Shown in pieces: positions 34,535-43,876 of a stretch of DNA of 64,000 bases. Both the position numbers and the translations under genes were made by a program. Positions within the stretch are counted from its first letter, which is position 1, and every line of letters begins with the position of its first letter. The notes under the pieces are model-generated. The model did not search any database and was not told the origin of the DNA. It was given only the letters and a program-made list of their open reading frames with translations. The stretch is from Bacteroidales bacterium (GTDB lineage Bacteria; Bacteroidota; Bacteroidia; Bacteroidales; VadinHA17), in the NCBI GenBank assembly GCA_016715075.1, contig JADKBK010000017.1, positions 1 through 64,000 of the forward strand. The letters are read 5' to 3'.

Positions 34535-34790
34535 ATTACTTGTTTTTGAAAGTTTCCTGATTGTTAACCTGTATAATACTATTTGAAATGATCCTGGTTA
34601 TAAAAATATTAATGGCTTTCTTTATGACCCAGAATGTCGTGACTTTTCTGTAATGAAATACAAATTACATAAAAAAAATGAAAGCGGGTATAAAATCAAT
34701 TCCGGATTCAAATAACCTGACCATTATAAGATAAATATCATTTTTAATGTGGTTTTGGAACAGTTAACTTTACAACCTAAAACTAAAAAA

Positions 34791-36416
34791 ATGAATAACG
34801 CAATATACAATTTCAGGGAACCTAAAAATGAACCTGTTTTTACATACAAACCTGGAAGCCAGGAGCGCAGGCTCCTTGAAGAAGAGCTTACGGAACAAAA
34901 GAATAAGGTCATTGATATCCCGCTTATTATCGGAGGCAAAGAGATCCGTACAGGAAAAACGGGCAAAGTCTACATGCCATCAGACCACAAGCATCTGCTC
35001 GCAACATATCATATGGCCACTGAAAAAGAGGTTTCGATGGCAATTGATGCAGCCCTTCAGGCTAAGGATGCCTGGCTTAACCTGGCCTGGATGGAAAGGG
35101 CCGCAATCATGGCCAAGGCAGCTGAACTGATTTCAAAGAAATACAGGTTCCGTATCAATGCAGCCACTATGCTTGGTCAGGGAAAGAATGTCATGCAGGC
35201 TGAGATCGATGCAGCATGTGAAGTAATAGATTACCTGCGGTTCAATAATTACTTTGCTTCTCTGGTATACATGGAGCAGCCCTCTTCTGAAAATGATACC
35301 ATTAACCGTCTGGAATATCGGCCCCTCGAAGGATTTATCTACACCGTCACACCTTTCAATTTCACAGCAATAGCTTCCAATCTTAATACCAGTGTTGCCC
35401 TTATGGGAAATACAACTGTATGGAAACCCGCCAGTACGTCACTTCTTTCAAACTACTATCTGATGAAGATCCTGGAAGAAGCCGGTATACCTCCGGGTGT
35501 AATTAATTTTATCCCCGGCTCAGGTTCCCTTATCAGCAGCGTGGTATTGAAACATAAAGAACTTACAGGAATTCACTTCACCGGATCAAACTACACATTC
35601 AATACACTCTGGAAACAGATCTCTGAAAACCTTTCAATTTATAAATCATATCCTAAACTCATTGGCGAAACCGGTGGTAAGGATTTTATCTTTGCACACA
35701 ATTCAGCTCATCCCCTTGAACTCGCAACTGCTATTGTGCGCGGGGCCTTTGAATACCAGGGACAAAAGTGCTCTGCTGCTTCAAGATCATATATACCCGC
35801 TTCAATATGGGATGAAACCAGGCAACATATACTGAGGATGATCTCAGAGATAAAAACCGGAGATGTTACCGATTTCAGAAATTTTGTGAATGCAGTGATA
35901 GATGAAGAGTCGTGGGACAGGATAATGTCATATATCAATAAGGCAAAAGAATCAGCAAATGCAAAAATTATAGCCGGAGGTAAAGGAGATAAGTCTAAGG
36001 GATATTTTATTGAACCAACTGTTATAGTTACTGAAGATCCGAACTTCATTACAATGAGGGAGGAGATCTTCGGACCGGTAATGTCAATCTATATCTATGC
36101 TGATGATAAGTTTGAGGATACACTCAGACTCTGCGATGAAACATCACCCTATGCTCTTACAGGATCAATCTTCAGCAACGATAAATACAGTATGATAAAA
36201 GCCTGCAGGGCATTAAGATATGCAGCCGGTAATTTCTACATAAATGATAAGCCGACAGGTGCAATGGTCGGTCAGCAGCCTTTCGGAGGAGCCAGAGCAT
36301 CAGGTACCAACGATAAGGCCGGAAGTTATCTGAACCTGATCCGCTGGGTAAGCCCCAGAACAATTAAAGAGACTCTTATGCCTGCAACAGACTTCAAATA
36401 CCCGTTCATGGAATAG
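34791..36416 (+). CDS. pruA: 1-pyrroline-5-carboxylate dehydrogenase
   Basis: The protein has 541 residues from ATG 34791; an in-frame GTG at 34749 is rejected because the family begins near NAIYNFREPKNEP. It is an aldehyde dehydrogenase: nucleophile Cys327 in GQKCSAASR, general base Glu293 in GETGGKD, and cofactor loop TGSNYTFNTLW. It oxidises glutamate gamma-semialdehyde to glutamate with NAD+, the second step of proline breakdown. No proline dehydrogenase gene is adjacent. It is flanked on the left by a 256-bp A/T-rich stretch where I see no gene. Confidence 0.95.
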   Translation: MNNAIYNFREPKNEPVFTYKPGSQERRLLEEELTEQKNKVIDIPLIIGGKEIRTGKTGKVYMPSDHKHLLATYHMATEKEVSMAIDAALQAKDAWLNLAWMERAAIMAKAAELISKKYRFRINAATMLGQGKNVMQAEIDAACEVIDYLRFNNYFASLVYMEQPSSENDTINRLEYRPLEGFIYTVTPFNFTAIASNLNTSVALMGNTTVWKPASTSLLSNYYLMKILEEAGIPPGVINFIPGSGSLISSVVLKHKELTGIHFTGSNYTFNTLWKQISENLSIYKSYPKLIGETGGKDFIFAHNSAHPLELATAIVRGAFEYQGQKCSAASRSYIPASIWDETRQHILRMISEIKTGDVTDFRNFVNAVIDEESWDRIMSYINKAKESANAKIIAGGKGDKSKGYFIEPTVIVTEDPNFITMREEIFGPVMSIYIYADDKFEDTLRLCDETSPYALTGSIFSNDKYSMIKACRALRYAAGNFYINDKPTGAMVGQQPFGGARASGTNDKAGSYLNLIRWVSPRTIKETLMPATDFKYPFME

Positions 36417-36419
36417 CTG

Positions 36420-36760
36420 ATTACCTTCTAGTTATAAAATAATCTGATAAACAATCAACCACCTCCCCCCTTCGCTTTCGCTTCGGGGTAGAGGCAGTAG
36501 ATAAAGTTCTCTGTGTAACTCTGTGAAGCCTCTGTGCCCACGCCTGCAAACCGGCTCCTTCGCTAAATCTGCCCACAGGGCAAATTTTACGCTCGACCCC
36601 TGTGTAAGTTTTTAACTTATTGTTACACAGAGATCCACAGAGAATTCACAGAGGAACACAGAGAACAAGAGTTAAAAGCTTCGTCTTTTTCTACAGCCCC
36701 AAACTTTTGCTTATCTCCGTATTTACAAATTCTCTTTTAGGTTGACGGCTATGGGGGGCA
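36420..36760. repeat. composite repeat: CACAGAG block and a lone element end
   Basis: The 477-bp gap between pruA and the lipid kinase holds an AATCAACCACC fragment like the inner repeat of the DUF559 element (36449-36461), a CTCTGTG/CACAGAG inverted repeat (36500-36665), and at 36737-36753 TTAGGTTGACGGCTATG, identical to the right end of the element at 13102-13119. No full element or gene remains. Confidence 0.7.
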
Positions 36761-36882
36761 GGGCAGACTTTTCGGTAATAAAAAGGTCCGCAACACAATA
36801 ATAAACAATACTTGTTGTGTTAATAATGTCTCTTTTCCATAACTTCTTACTTTTCGATAACAGACTTTGGAAAAATCTTCTG

Positions 36883-36890
36883 TAAATTTG
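36883..36890 (+). promoter_or_regulatory. Bacteroidota -7 promoter element (TAAATTTG)
   Basis: Matches TAnnTTTG and ends 3 bp before the ATG of the lipid kinase gene, implying a leaderless or near-leaderless message. Confidence 0.4.
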
Positions 36891-36893
36891 AAT

Positions 36894-37808
36894 ATGAAAA
36901 TTCCTCCTACAGAAAATTCGGGTAAAGCCCTGTTTATTTTGAATCCAACTGCAGGAGTCCAGCCTGTTAACTTCATTGTCTCATTGGATCTGGAACGCCG
37001 CAAAAATGAATTGTCGGTATGCAAATCAATGACAAAGGCTGATACCGGATCTTTCATCAGGCAGAACTTTGAGAAGCATAATGTTTATATTGCCGCAGGC
37101 GGCGACGGAACTGTACATACAGTTGCCTCGGAACTTGTTGGCAGCGAAAAGATACTGGGTGTGCTCCCCCTTGGATCAGGAAATGGATTTGCTAAGGAAT
37201 TTGGATTTAAACTGAATCTCAGGTCGCTCCTTTCAGACATCAGGAGAGAAGACAGCATGGATATCGATGTAATAGAGATAGACGGTAAGATGTGCCTGAA
37301 TGTAGCCGGAATAGGTCTCGACAGCTTCGTGGCGCATTCGTTTAATGACCTGAAGCTTCGTGGATTTCTGCAATATGTATGGCTTACATTTAAAACATTT
37401 CTGCAGCTCCGCCCCTTTCATGTAAAAATTACCTGCGACGGCGAAGTAATTGTCTCTGAGGAACTGTTCGTCCTTACAATTGCAAACACCCGCCAGTTCG
37501 GGAATAATGCATTTATTGCACCTGATGCCGTCCCTAATGACGGCAAAATTGACCTGGTCTTAATAAAACCATTCCCAAAAATTTTTGGTCCTGTATTCGT
37601 CATTCGTCTGTTCACCAAAAGAATCAACAGATCAAAATATGTCTGGCATATACGAACTGATAAAGAGATAATTATAGAGACCGACGAAAACAGGTTCCAT
37701 GTAGATGGGGAACCTTTATGTATCTCAGGTGAAGTAGTTGTAAGGATCAAAAAGGAGGTTCTGAAGGTTCTTAAAACATCCGGGAATAAGTTCCTCCCGC
37801 GGACATGA
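36894..37808 (+). CDS. diacylglycerol kinase-like lipid kinase
   Basis: The protein has 304 residues from ATG 36894; an in-frame TTG at 36867 lies upstream of a promoter motif and is rejected. Family motifs: FILNPTAG at the start, AAGGDGTVHTVASEL (nucleotide-binding) and PLGSGNGFAKEFG. These are the YegS/DgkB type lipid kinases, which use ATP to phosphorylate a lipid such as diacylglycerol. The C-terminal beta domain ends HVDGEPLCISGEVVV. Substrate not known. It sits 38 bp before the fucosidase gene on the same strand but is probably unrelated in function. Confidence 0.88.
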   Translation: MKIPPTENSGKALFILNPTAGVQPVNFIVSLDLERRKNELSVCKSMTKADTGSFIRQNFEKHNVYIAAGGDGTVHTVASELVGSEKILGVLPLGSGNGFAKEFGFKLNLRSLLSDIRREDSMDIDVIEIDGKMCLNVAGIGLDSFVAHSFNDLKLRGFLQYVWLTFKTFLQLRPFHVKITCDGEVIVSEELFVLTIANTRQFGNNAFIAPDAVPNDGKIDLVLIKPFPKIFGPVFVIRLFTKRINRSKYVWHIRTDKEIIIETDENRFHVDGEPLCISGEVVVRIKKEVLKVLKTSGNKFLPRT

Positions 37809-37845
37809 TATATTTTATTATCTGGTGAATTCAAAATTCTATACC

Positions 37846-39193
37846 ATGAAAGCACGCCTGTCACTGGTCCTCATAGTCTGCCTTTCCATTCTCACTGCAA
37901 ATGGCCAGCAGACTGCAAATAAACCTTCAAGGGAACAATGGTTCATGGATATGGGCTTCGGCATGTTCATACACTGGAGCATGGACTCCCAGGTTGGAGC
38001 CGTAATAAGCCATAGCATGGCGGGCGCTTCAGAAGACTATCTGCAAAGATTTATCTACGACCTGCCAAAATCATTTAATCCGAGAAAATTCTATCCTGAA
38101 GACTGGGCAATCCTTGCCAGGCTTGCAGGAATGAAGTATGTCGTCTTCACTGCCAAGCACCATTCCGGTTTTTGCATGTGGGAAACAAAAACAACTGATT
38201 TCAATATCATGAATACCCCTTTCAAAAGGGATATTCTGAAAGAGATACTCGAAGCATTCCGCAAACAGGGGATCGCAATCGGAATATATTTTTCACCCGA
38301 GGATTTCCATTTCTTCCATGAAAAAAATATACCCATCGGCAGACTCCAGGATCCTCAGCATTTTCCGGTCAATAATAAGGAGCTGATGGCATACGATAAA
38401 GCTCAGATAAGGGAACTGCTTACCAGCTATGGCAGGATTGATCTGCTTTTTTTTCGATGGCCCGGCTGAAGGACTTAAAGAGTATGCCTGGCAACTCCAG
38501 CCTGAAGTTGTTGTGACACGAGGCCAAATGGAGACTCCTGAACAGAATATTCCTGACAAGCCTGTAACTGGTCCATGGGAAGCATGTTTTACAATGGGTA
38601 CAGACTGGCAGTATAAACCAACGAATGATCCTCATAAAAGCGGGACTGAGATAATTAACATGCTGATTGAGACAAGGGCAAAGGGAGGAAACCTTCTGCT
38701 TAATGTCGGCCCGAAACCTGACGGGGAATTACAGATTGAACAGGAAGCTCTCCTTCGTGAAGTGGCTCTATGGAATCTTGTGAACCAGGAAGCAATACAT
38801 GAGATCAGACCATGGGAAATAATCAGGGAGGGTAAAGTCTGGTTTACAAAAGCAAAAGACAAGAATACTGTGTATGCATTTATCCCTGGCGGTGATGACT
38901 GGAAATATGGTGAAAGAAAAGAATTTGTTTTCAGAACCCTCTCAGGCAATGAACGGACAAAAGTAACTATCCTGGGCTATTCGGGTGAACTGCTTGAATA
39001 TAAACCCGGCTTTGATGCAAAGATCTATATCAGCCCAACTCACATCGGTCTTGTGGTAAGTGCTGTAAATGGCCACAGGTTATATACGAACAATCAATGG
39101 CCCAATCCTGTTGTATTAAAAATTGAAAATATAACGTATAAACCTGCCGTTACGGAACAGGGTGTCCAAACAGAGATTGACGGAGCCAAATAA
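37846..39193 (+). pseudogene. alpha-L-fucosidase (GH29), frameshifted at a T8 run
   Basis: The signal peptide starts at ATG 37846 (MKARLSLVLIVCLSILTANG). GH29 motifs follow: MGFGMFIHWSMD and YVVFTAKHHSGFCMW. At 38447-38454 a run of eight T's shifts the frame; with seven the text reads RIDLLFFDGPAEGLKEY, exactly the loop that holds the catalytic nucleophile Asp. The second part continues in the new frame to 39193 with WQYKPTNDPHKSG and NLLLNVGPKPDG, both strongly conserved. GH29 enzymes remove alpha-L-fucose from glycans. It leads a set with GH20 and a phosphatase-like gene. The break may be a sequencing error in a homopolymer. Confidence 0.85.
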
Positions 39194-39222
39194 ATAAGAT
39201 AACCCATTTTAAATAAAGAGAT

Positions 39223-41103
39223 ATGATCAAGAAGCTTTCCTTTTTCGCACTCATTTTCGTCTGTACAATGACCTATGGACAGGAGAGTGCAATCAATCTG
39301 ATCCCCCAGCCTGCAGAGATTCAGAAGACAGGCGGCAGCTTTCAGCTGAGCTCTTCATCCAAAATCAGCTACAGTAATCAGGAGTGCAGGAAAATAGCTG
39401 AATTGATGGCAGCGAAGCTTAAAACAGCAACCGGGTTTTCAATCAAATCAGAACAGAATACATCCGGTTCAATACAGCTGAATCTGAATAAAGGTCCAGT
39501 TGAAAAGCTGGGCAGGGAAGGCTATTCATTCGTGTCTTCCTCAAAAGGAGTTGTGATATCAGCCAACGAGCCGGCAGGGCTGTTCTACGGAGCGCAGACT
39601 TTGCTGCAGCTTCTGCCCCCGGAAATTGAAAGCAAATCAGCTGTAAAAATCAAATGGACACTACCCTGCGTTAAAATTACTGATTATCCCCGCTTTTCCT
39701 GGAGAGGAATGATGCTCGATGTCAGCCGGAACTTCTTCACAAAAGAGGAGGTTATGCAGTATATTGACCAGATCTCAAGATTCAAATACAACACCCTTCA
39801 CCTGCATCTTACAGACGATAACGGATGGAGGATAGAGATAAAATCACTTCCAAAGCTTACTGAAGTCGGGGCATGGAGAGTTCCAAGAGCAGGCCATTTC
39901 GGAGAGCGTTCCGATCCAAAACCCGGAGAGAAAGCAACTGTCGGAGGCTTCTATACCCAGGAAGATATGAAAGAGATTATCCGGTATGCCCAGGATAGGT
40001 TTGTGACAATCATTCCTGAAATTGAGACTCCCGGACATAGTCTGGCAGCAGTTGCTTCATATCCTGAACTTAGCTGCACTAAAAATCCTGATGCCAAGGT
40101 AAATCCCGGTACTCCTTTCTCTGAATGGTATGGAAACGGGACATTTAAAATGCTGGTGGATAATACACTCAACCCTTCGGATGAAAAAGTATATCAATTT
40201 CTTGACAAGGTCTTTACCGAACTGGCTGCCATCTTCCCGGCTCAATACATTCATGTCGGAGGCGATGAGTGCTATAAGGGTTACTGGCTACAGGATGAAG
40301 GCTGTCAGGCTCTTATGAAGAAACTTAATATAAGGCATGTGGAAGATCTGCAGGGATATTTTATGAACCGCATTGAAAGTATCCTGAAAGCCAAAGGGAA
40401 AAAACTCCTTGGATGGGATGAGATCCTTGAAGGCGGCATATCACCCGATGCAACTCTCATGAGCTGGAGAAGCCTGCAGGGAGGAATAGAAGCTTCCCGG
40501 ATGGGCCATGATGTCATAATGTCACCGCTTCAGTATTGCTATATCGATTATCAGCAGGGAGATCAGACCATTGAGCCGCCTCTTTATGCCGGATTACGTA
40601 TGAATACCTGCTATAGTTTTGAACCTGTACCTGAAGGAGCCGTAGCAAAACATATCCTTGGAGGACAGGCAAACCTCTGGACTGAACAGGTACCCACATT
40701 CAGGCATGCAGAGTATATGACATGGCCGCGCGGATGGGCACTGGCTGAAGTCTTATGGTCACCAAAGGAATCGAAAGAGTGGACCGGTTTTGTAAAAAGA
40801 GCCGAAAAACAGTTCGATCGTGATGATCTGGCAGGGATAAATCATTCACTCGCTGTCTATGATGCTATAATAACTGTTGCAAGAACAGCTGGTAAAATGA
40901 CTGTAAATATGGACACTGAGATGCCCGGACTTGAGATCTTCTATACCATTGACGATACTATGCCTGACAGCAAAACCATGAAATATTCAGGCCCGGTTGT
41001 CCTCCCCGAAGGTCCGGTGACCCTGAGGGTAATTACTTATCGAAATGGAAAACCTCTCGGCCATCTTATAACCCTTGATCCACAGGAACTGGCTAAAAGA
41101 TAA
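39223..41103 (+). CDS. beta-N-acetylhexosaminidase (GH20)
   Basis: The protein has 626 residues with a signal peptide (MIKKLSFFALIFVCTMTYGQ). The N-terminal GH20b domain is followed by the catalytic barrel: FSWRGMMLDVSRNFF, HLHLTDDNGWRIEI and the catalytic pair Asp348-Glu349 in HVGGDECYKG. A C-terminal chitobiase-type Ig-like domain (about 545-620, FYTIDDTMPDSKT) follows. It removes terminal N-acetylglucosamine or N-acetylgalactosamine from glycans by substrate-assisted hydrolysis, probably in the periplasm or at the surface. It lies 29 bp after the fucosidase and 12 bp before the next gene, so the three form an operon for host-type or algal glycan use. Confidence 0.95.
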   Translation: MIKKLSFFALIFVCTMTYGQESAINLIPQPAEIQKTGGSFQLSSSSKISYSNQECRKIAELMAAKLKTATGFSIKSEQNTSGSIQLNLNKGPVEKLGREGYSFVSSSKGVVISANEPAGLFYGAQTLLQLLPPEIESKSAVKIKWTLPCVKITDYPRFSWRGMMLDVSRNFFTKEEVMQYIDQISRFKYNTLHLHLTDDNGWRIEIKSLPKLTEVGAWRVPRAGHFGERSDPKPGEKATVGGFYTQEDMKEIIRYAQDRFVTIIPEIETPGHSLAAVASYPELSCTKNPDAKVNPGTPFSEWYGNGTFKMLVDNTLNPSDEKVYQFLDKVFTELAAIFPAQYIHVGGDECYKGYWLQDEGCQALMKKLNIRHVEDLQGYFMNRIESILKAKGKKLLGWDEILEGGISPDATLMSWRSLQGGIEASRMGHDVIMSPLQYCYIDYQQGDQTIEPPLYAGLRMNTCYSFEPVPEGAVAKHILGGQANLWTEQVPTFRHAEYMTWPRGWALAEVLWSPKESKEWTGFVKRAEKQFDRDDLAGINHSLAVYDAIITVARTAGKMTVNMDTEMPGLEIFYTIDDTMPDSKTMKYSGPVVLPEGPVTLRVITYRNGKPLGHLITLDPQELAKR

Positions 41104-41115
41104 AAATCAGACAAA

Positions 41116-43568
41116 ATGAAAAGGAAAATTAGAAATAGTTGCATTCTGATCCTGACAAGTGTAATTCTGCCTGTTTTCAATATTCCTCTTCAGGCTCAGC
41201 TATCAGGCGATTCCGAATCCCACCGGGTACTCCTGCCAAACGGATGGAGTCTGTCCCCCGCAGGCAAAACCCTTAACCTGGGAGACCTGCCCCTGAATAT
41301 TGCCATTTCACCTTCCAAGAAACTTGCAGCCATTACTAATAATGGTCAGAGCGATCAGTCAATTCAACTGGTCGATATCGAAAAAGAAATAGTTGTTGAC
41401 TCGGTCCCAATCGGAAAATCATGGCTGGGACTGGCTTTTTCCGGCAATGGTAAGTATCTCTATGCTTCGGGAGGAAATGATAACATTGTACTGAGGTATT
41501 CAATAGAAAATAACCAACTGTCAATTTTGATACATTAACAATCGGAAAGCCCTGGCCGGAAAAGATTTCCATTGCAGGGCTTGCTATCGATGATGCAAAA
41601 AACAGACTCTATGTCGTCACCAAGGAAAATAACTCACTGTATGTCATAGATACAAAATCTAAGAAAACAGTATGGAAATATGATCTGGGAGGTGAAGGAT
41701 ATACCTGTATCCTCTCACCTGACCATAAAATACTCTATATCTCGTGCTGGGGCTGTGACAAAATCATCCTTTTTGATACAAAAATTCTGAAAATCAGCGG
41801 ATCTATAAATGTCGGGGACAATCCAAATGACATGTGCATTACCGGCGACAGCCGGTATCTTTTTGTTGCCAACGCCAATGACAATACTGTTTCAATCATT
41901 GATACCAGGAAGATGAAGGTCATTGAAAAGCTCAACTCAGCCCTATACCCTGATTCACCTACCGGATCAACACCCAATAGTGTGGCTCTGAGCAAAGATG
42001 AAAAGACATTGTATATTGCCAATGCAGATAATAATTGTCTTGCCGTATTTGATGTGACCACACCTGGATCGTGCAGAAGCAAGGGCTTCATTCCTACAGG
42101 CTGGTATCCAACATGTGTGAGGATCGCCGGCGACAAAATACTTGTAGCCAATGGGAAGGGATTGTCATCAATGGCAAATCCGTACGGTCCCAATCCTTAT
42201 CACAGCGATGAGGATGTTGTATATCAGGAAGGCGGACAGAGCAGGAAAATGAAAGTTCAATATATCGGGGGTCTGTTCAAGGGGACACTGAGTATTATAG
42301 AAAATCCTGATATCAAAAAAATGGCTTCATATTCTGAGTCAGTTTTAAGGAATTCCCCCTATTCAAAAAAGAATGAGATTACAACCGAAGGGGCTTCCGG
42401 AAATCCTGTCCCGATGAGAGTTGGTGATTTGTCCCCGATAAAGCATATTTTCTATGTCATCAAGGAAAACCGCACCTATGACCAGGTTCTGGGTGATATG
42501 CCTGAGGGCAACGGTGATCCCGGGCTGGTGCTGTTTGGAGAGAAAATCACGCCTAATCAGCATGCACTTGCCCGCGAATTTGTCCTGCTGGATAATTTCT
42601 ATGTAAACGGGGAAGTCAGTGCCGATGGCCACAGCTGGACGATGGGAGCCTATGCTACAGATTATCTTGAAAAAAACTGGCCGACAAGTTATGGAGGAAG
42701 AGGAGGAGAATATCCGGGCGAAGGACAAAGAAAGATAGCAAACAATAAGAACGGATTTCTCTGGGATAACTGCCAGAGAAATGGTGTTTCCTATCGTACC
42801 TATGGGGAATTTATCGGGGGAGACGGGCCGAATATTCCGGTATTAAAGGATCACTATTGCAAGGACTACTCCCTGTGGGTTCCGTCAATCCGTGATACTG
42901 TAAGGTTTACCCAATGGAGGAGGGATTTTGACTCCCTGCTGGCAGCAGGGGCATTGCCTCAGCTTAATACTGTACGGTTTATAAACGATCATACCGAGGG
43001 ATTAAGCCTGAACCGGCCCACTCCATTTGTCCATGTTGCTGATAATGATCTTGCTGTAGGAATGTTCGTCGATTATCTCAGCCATAGTCCCATATGGAAC
43101 CAAAGCCTCATCCTGATAGTTGAGGATGATGCTCAGAACGGTCCCGATCATGTTGATGCCCATCGCAGCACAGCATATATTGCAGGCGGATATGTGAAAA
43201 AAGGATTTGTTGATCATACTTCCTACACCACCTCCTCATTGTTAAGAACAATTGAGCTTATCCTGGGGCTGCCTCCCATGACTCAATATGATGCTGCTGC
43301 AGTTCCGTTGTGGAGATGCATGAATAACACGCCCGACCATCCTGCCTTTGAGGCTAAGCCCTGCCAGGTCGACCTGGATGAAAAGAACACAGCTGAAAAC
43401 ATATGGCAGCAAAAGAGCGAGAAGTTCGATTTTACAATGGAAGATAATGTTAATGATGCCGATTTTAATGAAGTGATATGGAAAGCAGTAAAGGGAATCG
43501 ATTCACCCTGTCCTCCTGCCGTAAGGGCTGCATTCTTTATACCGGATAATGAAGAAGATAAAGATTGA
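41116..43568 (+). pseudogene. YncE beta-propeller/alkaline phosphatase family fusion, frameshifted
   Basis: The first part (41116-41538) has a signal peptide and propeller blades (KLAAITNNGQSDQSIQ). Its frame closes at 41536-41538, but another frame continues without break from 41523: FDTLTIGKPWPEKIS and on through SCWGCDKIILFDT and LFVANANDNTVSIID to 43568. One base missing near 41521-41528 explains it. From about 42420 the text is a phosphoesterase of the alkaline phosphatase superfamily (KHIFYVIKENRTYDQVLGD, DGHSWTMGA, LILIVEDDAQNGPDHVDAHRS split as LILIVEDDAQ and DHVDAHRS). Such two-part proteins are common in Bacteroidota. Substrate unknown; it may release phosphate from lipids or glycans near the glycosidases. 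Confidence 0.8.
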
Positions 43569-43594
43569 TATAGAAATAATAGTAAGGGCTGTTG

Positions 43595-43866
43595 AAAAAA
43601 TCCTCTGTGAACTCTTTACCTCTGTGCCCGCTGTGTAAGTTCTTAATTTATTGTTGCCAAACACATAAAAAAATATTTAGTAATTATAACCCGCTGGCGC
43701 GGTCCCGATAACTATAGGGATGCAATCCGTGCCATACAAATAAAAATAATATTTAGGAATTATAATCTATGTGTGAATAAACCCGTATTGGCACGGGTTG
43801 CAAACCCGCGCCAGCACTGTGTCCCTGCTGGCGCGGTCCCGAAAGTTATCGGAATGCAATCCTTAA
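43595..43866. repeat. CTCTGTG fragment and GGCACGG/CCGTGCC palindromic repeats
   Basis: 43597-43645 is a fragment of the CTCTGTG family. 43691-43864 carries CCCGCTGGCGCGG and GGCACGGGTT units and their complements, separated by A/T-rich spacers. No gene in this 308-bp gap. Other members of the second family: 46751-47040 and 57034-57264. Confidence 0.75.
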
Positions 43867-43876
43867 CATTCTCAAA

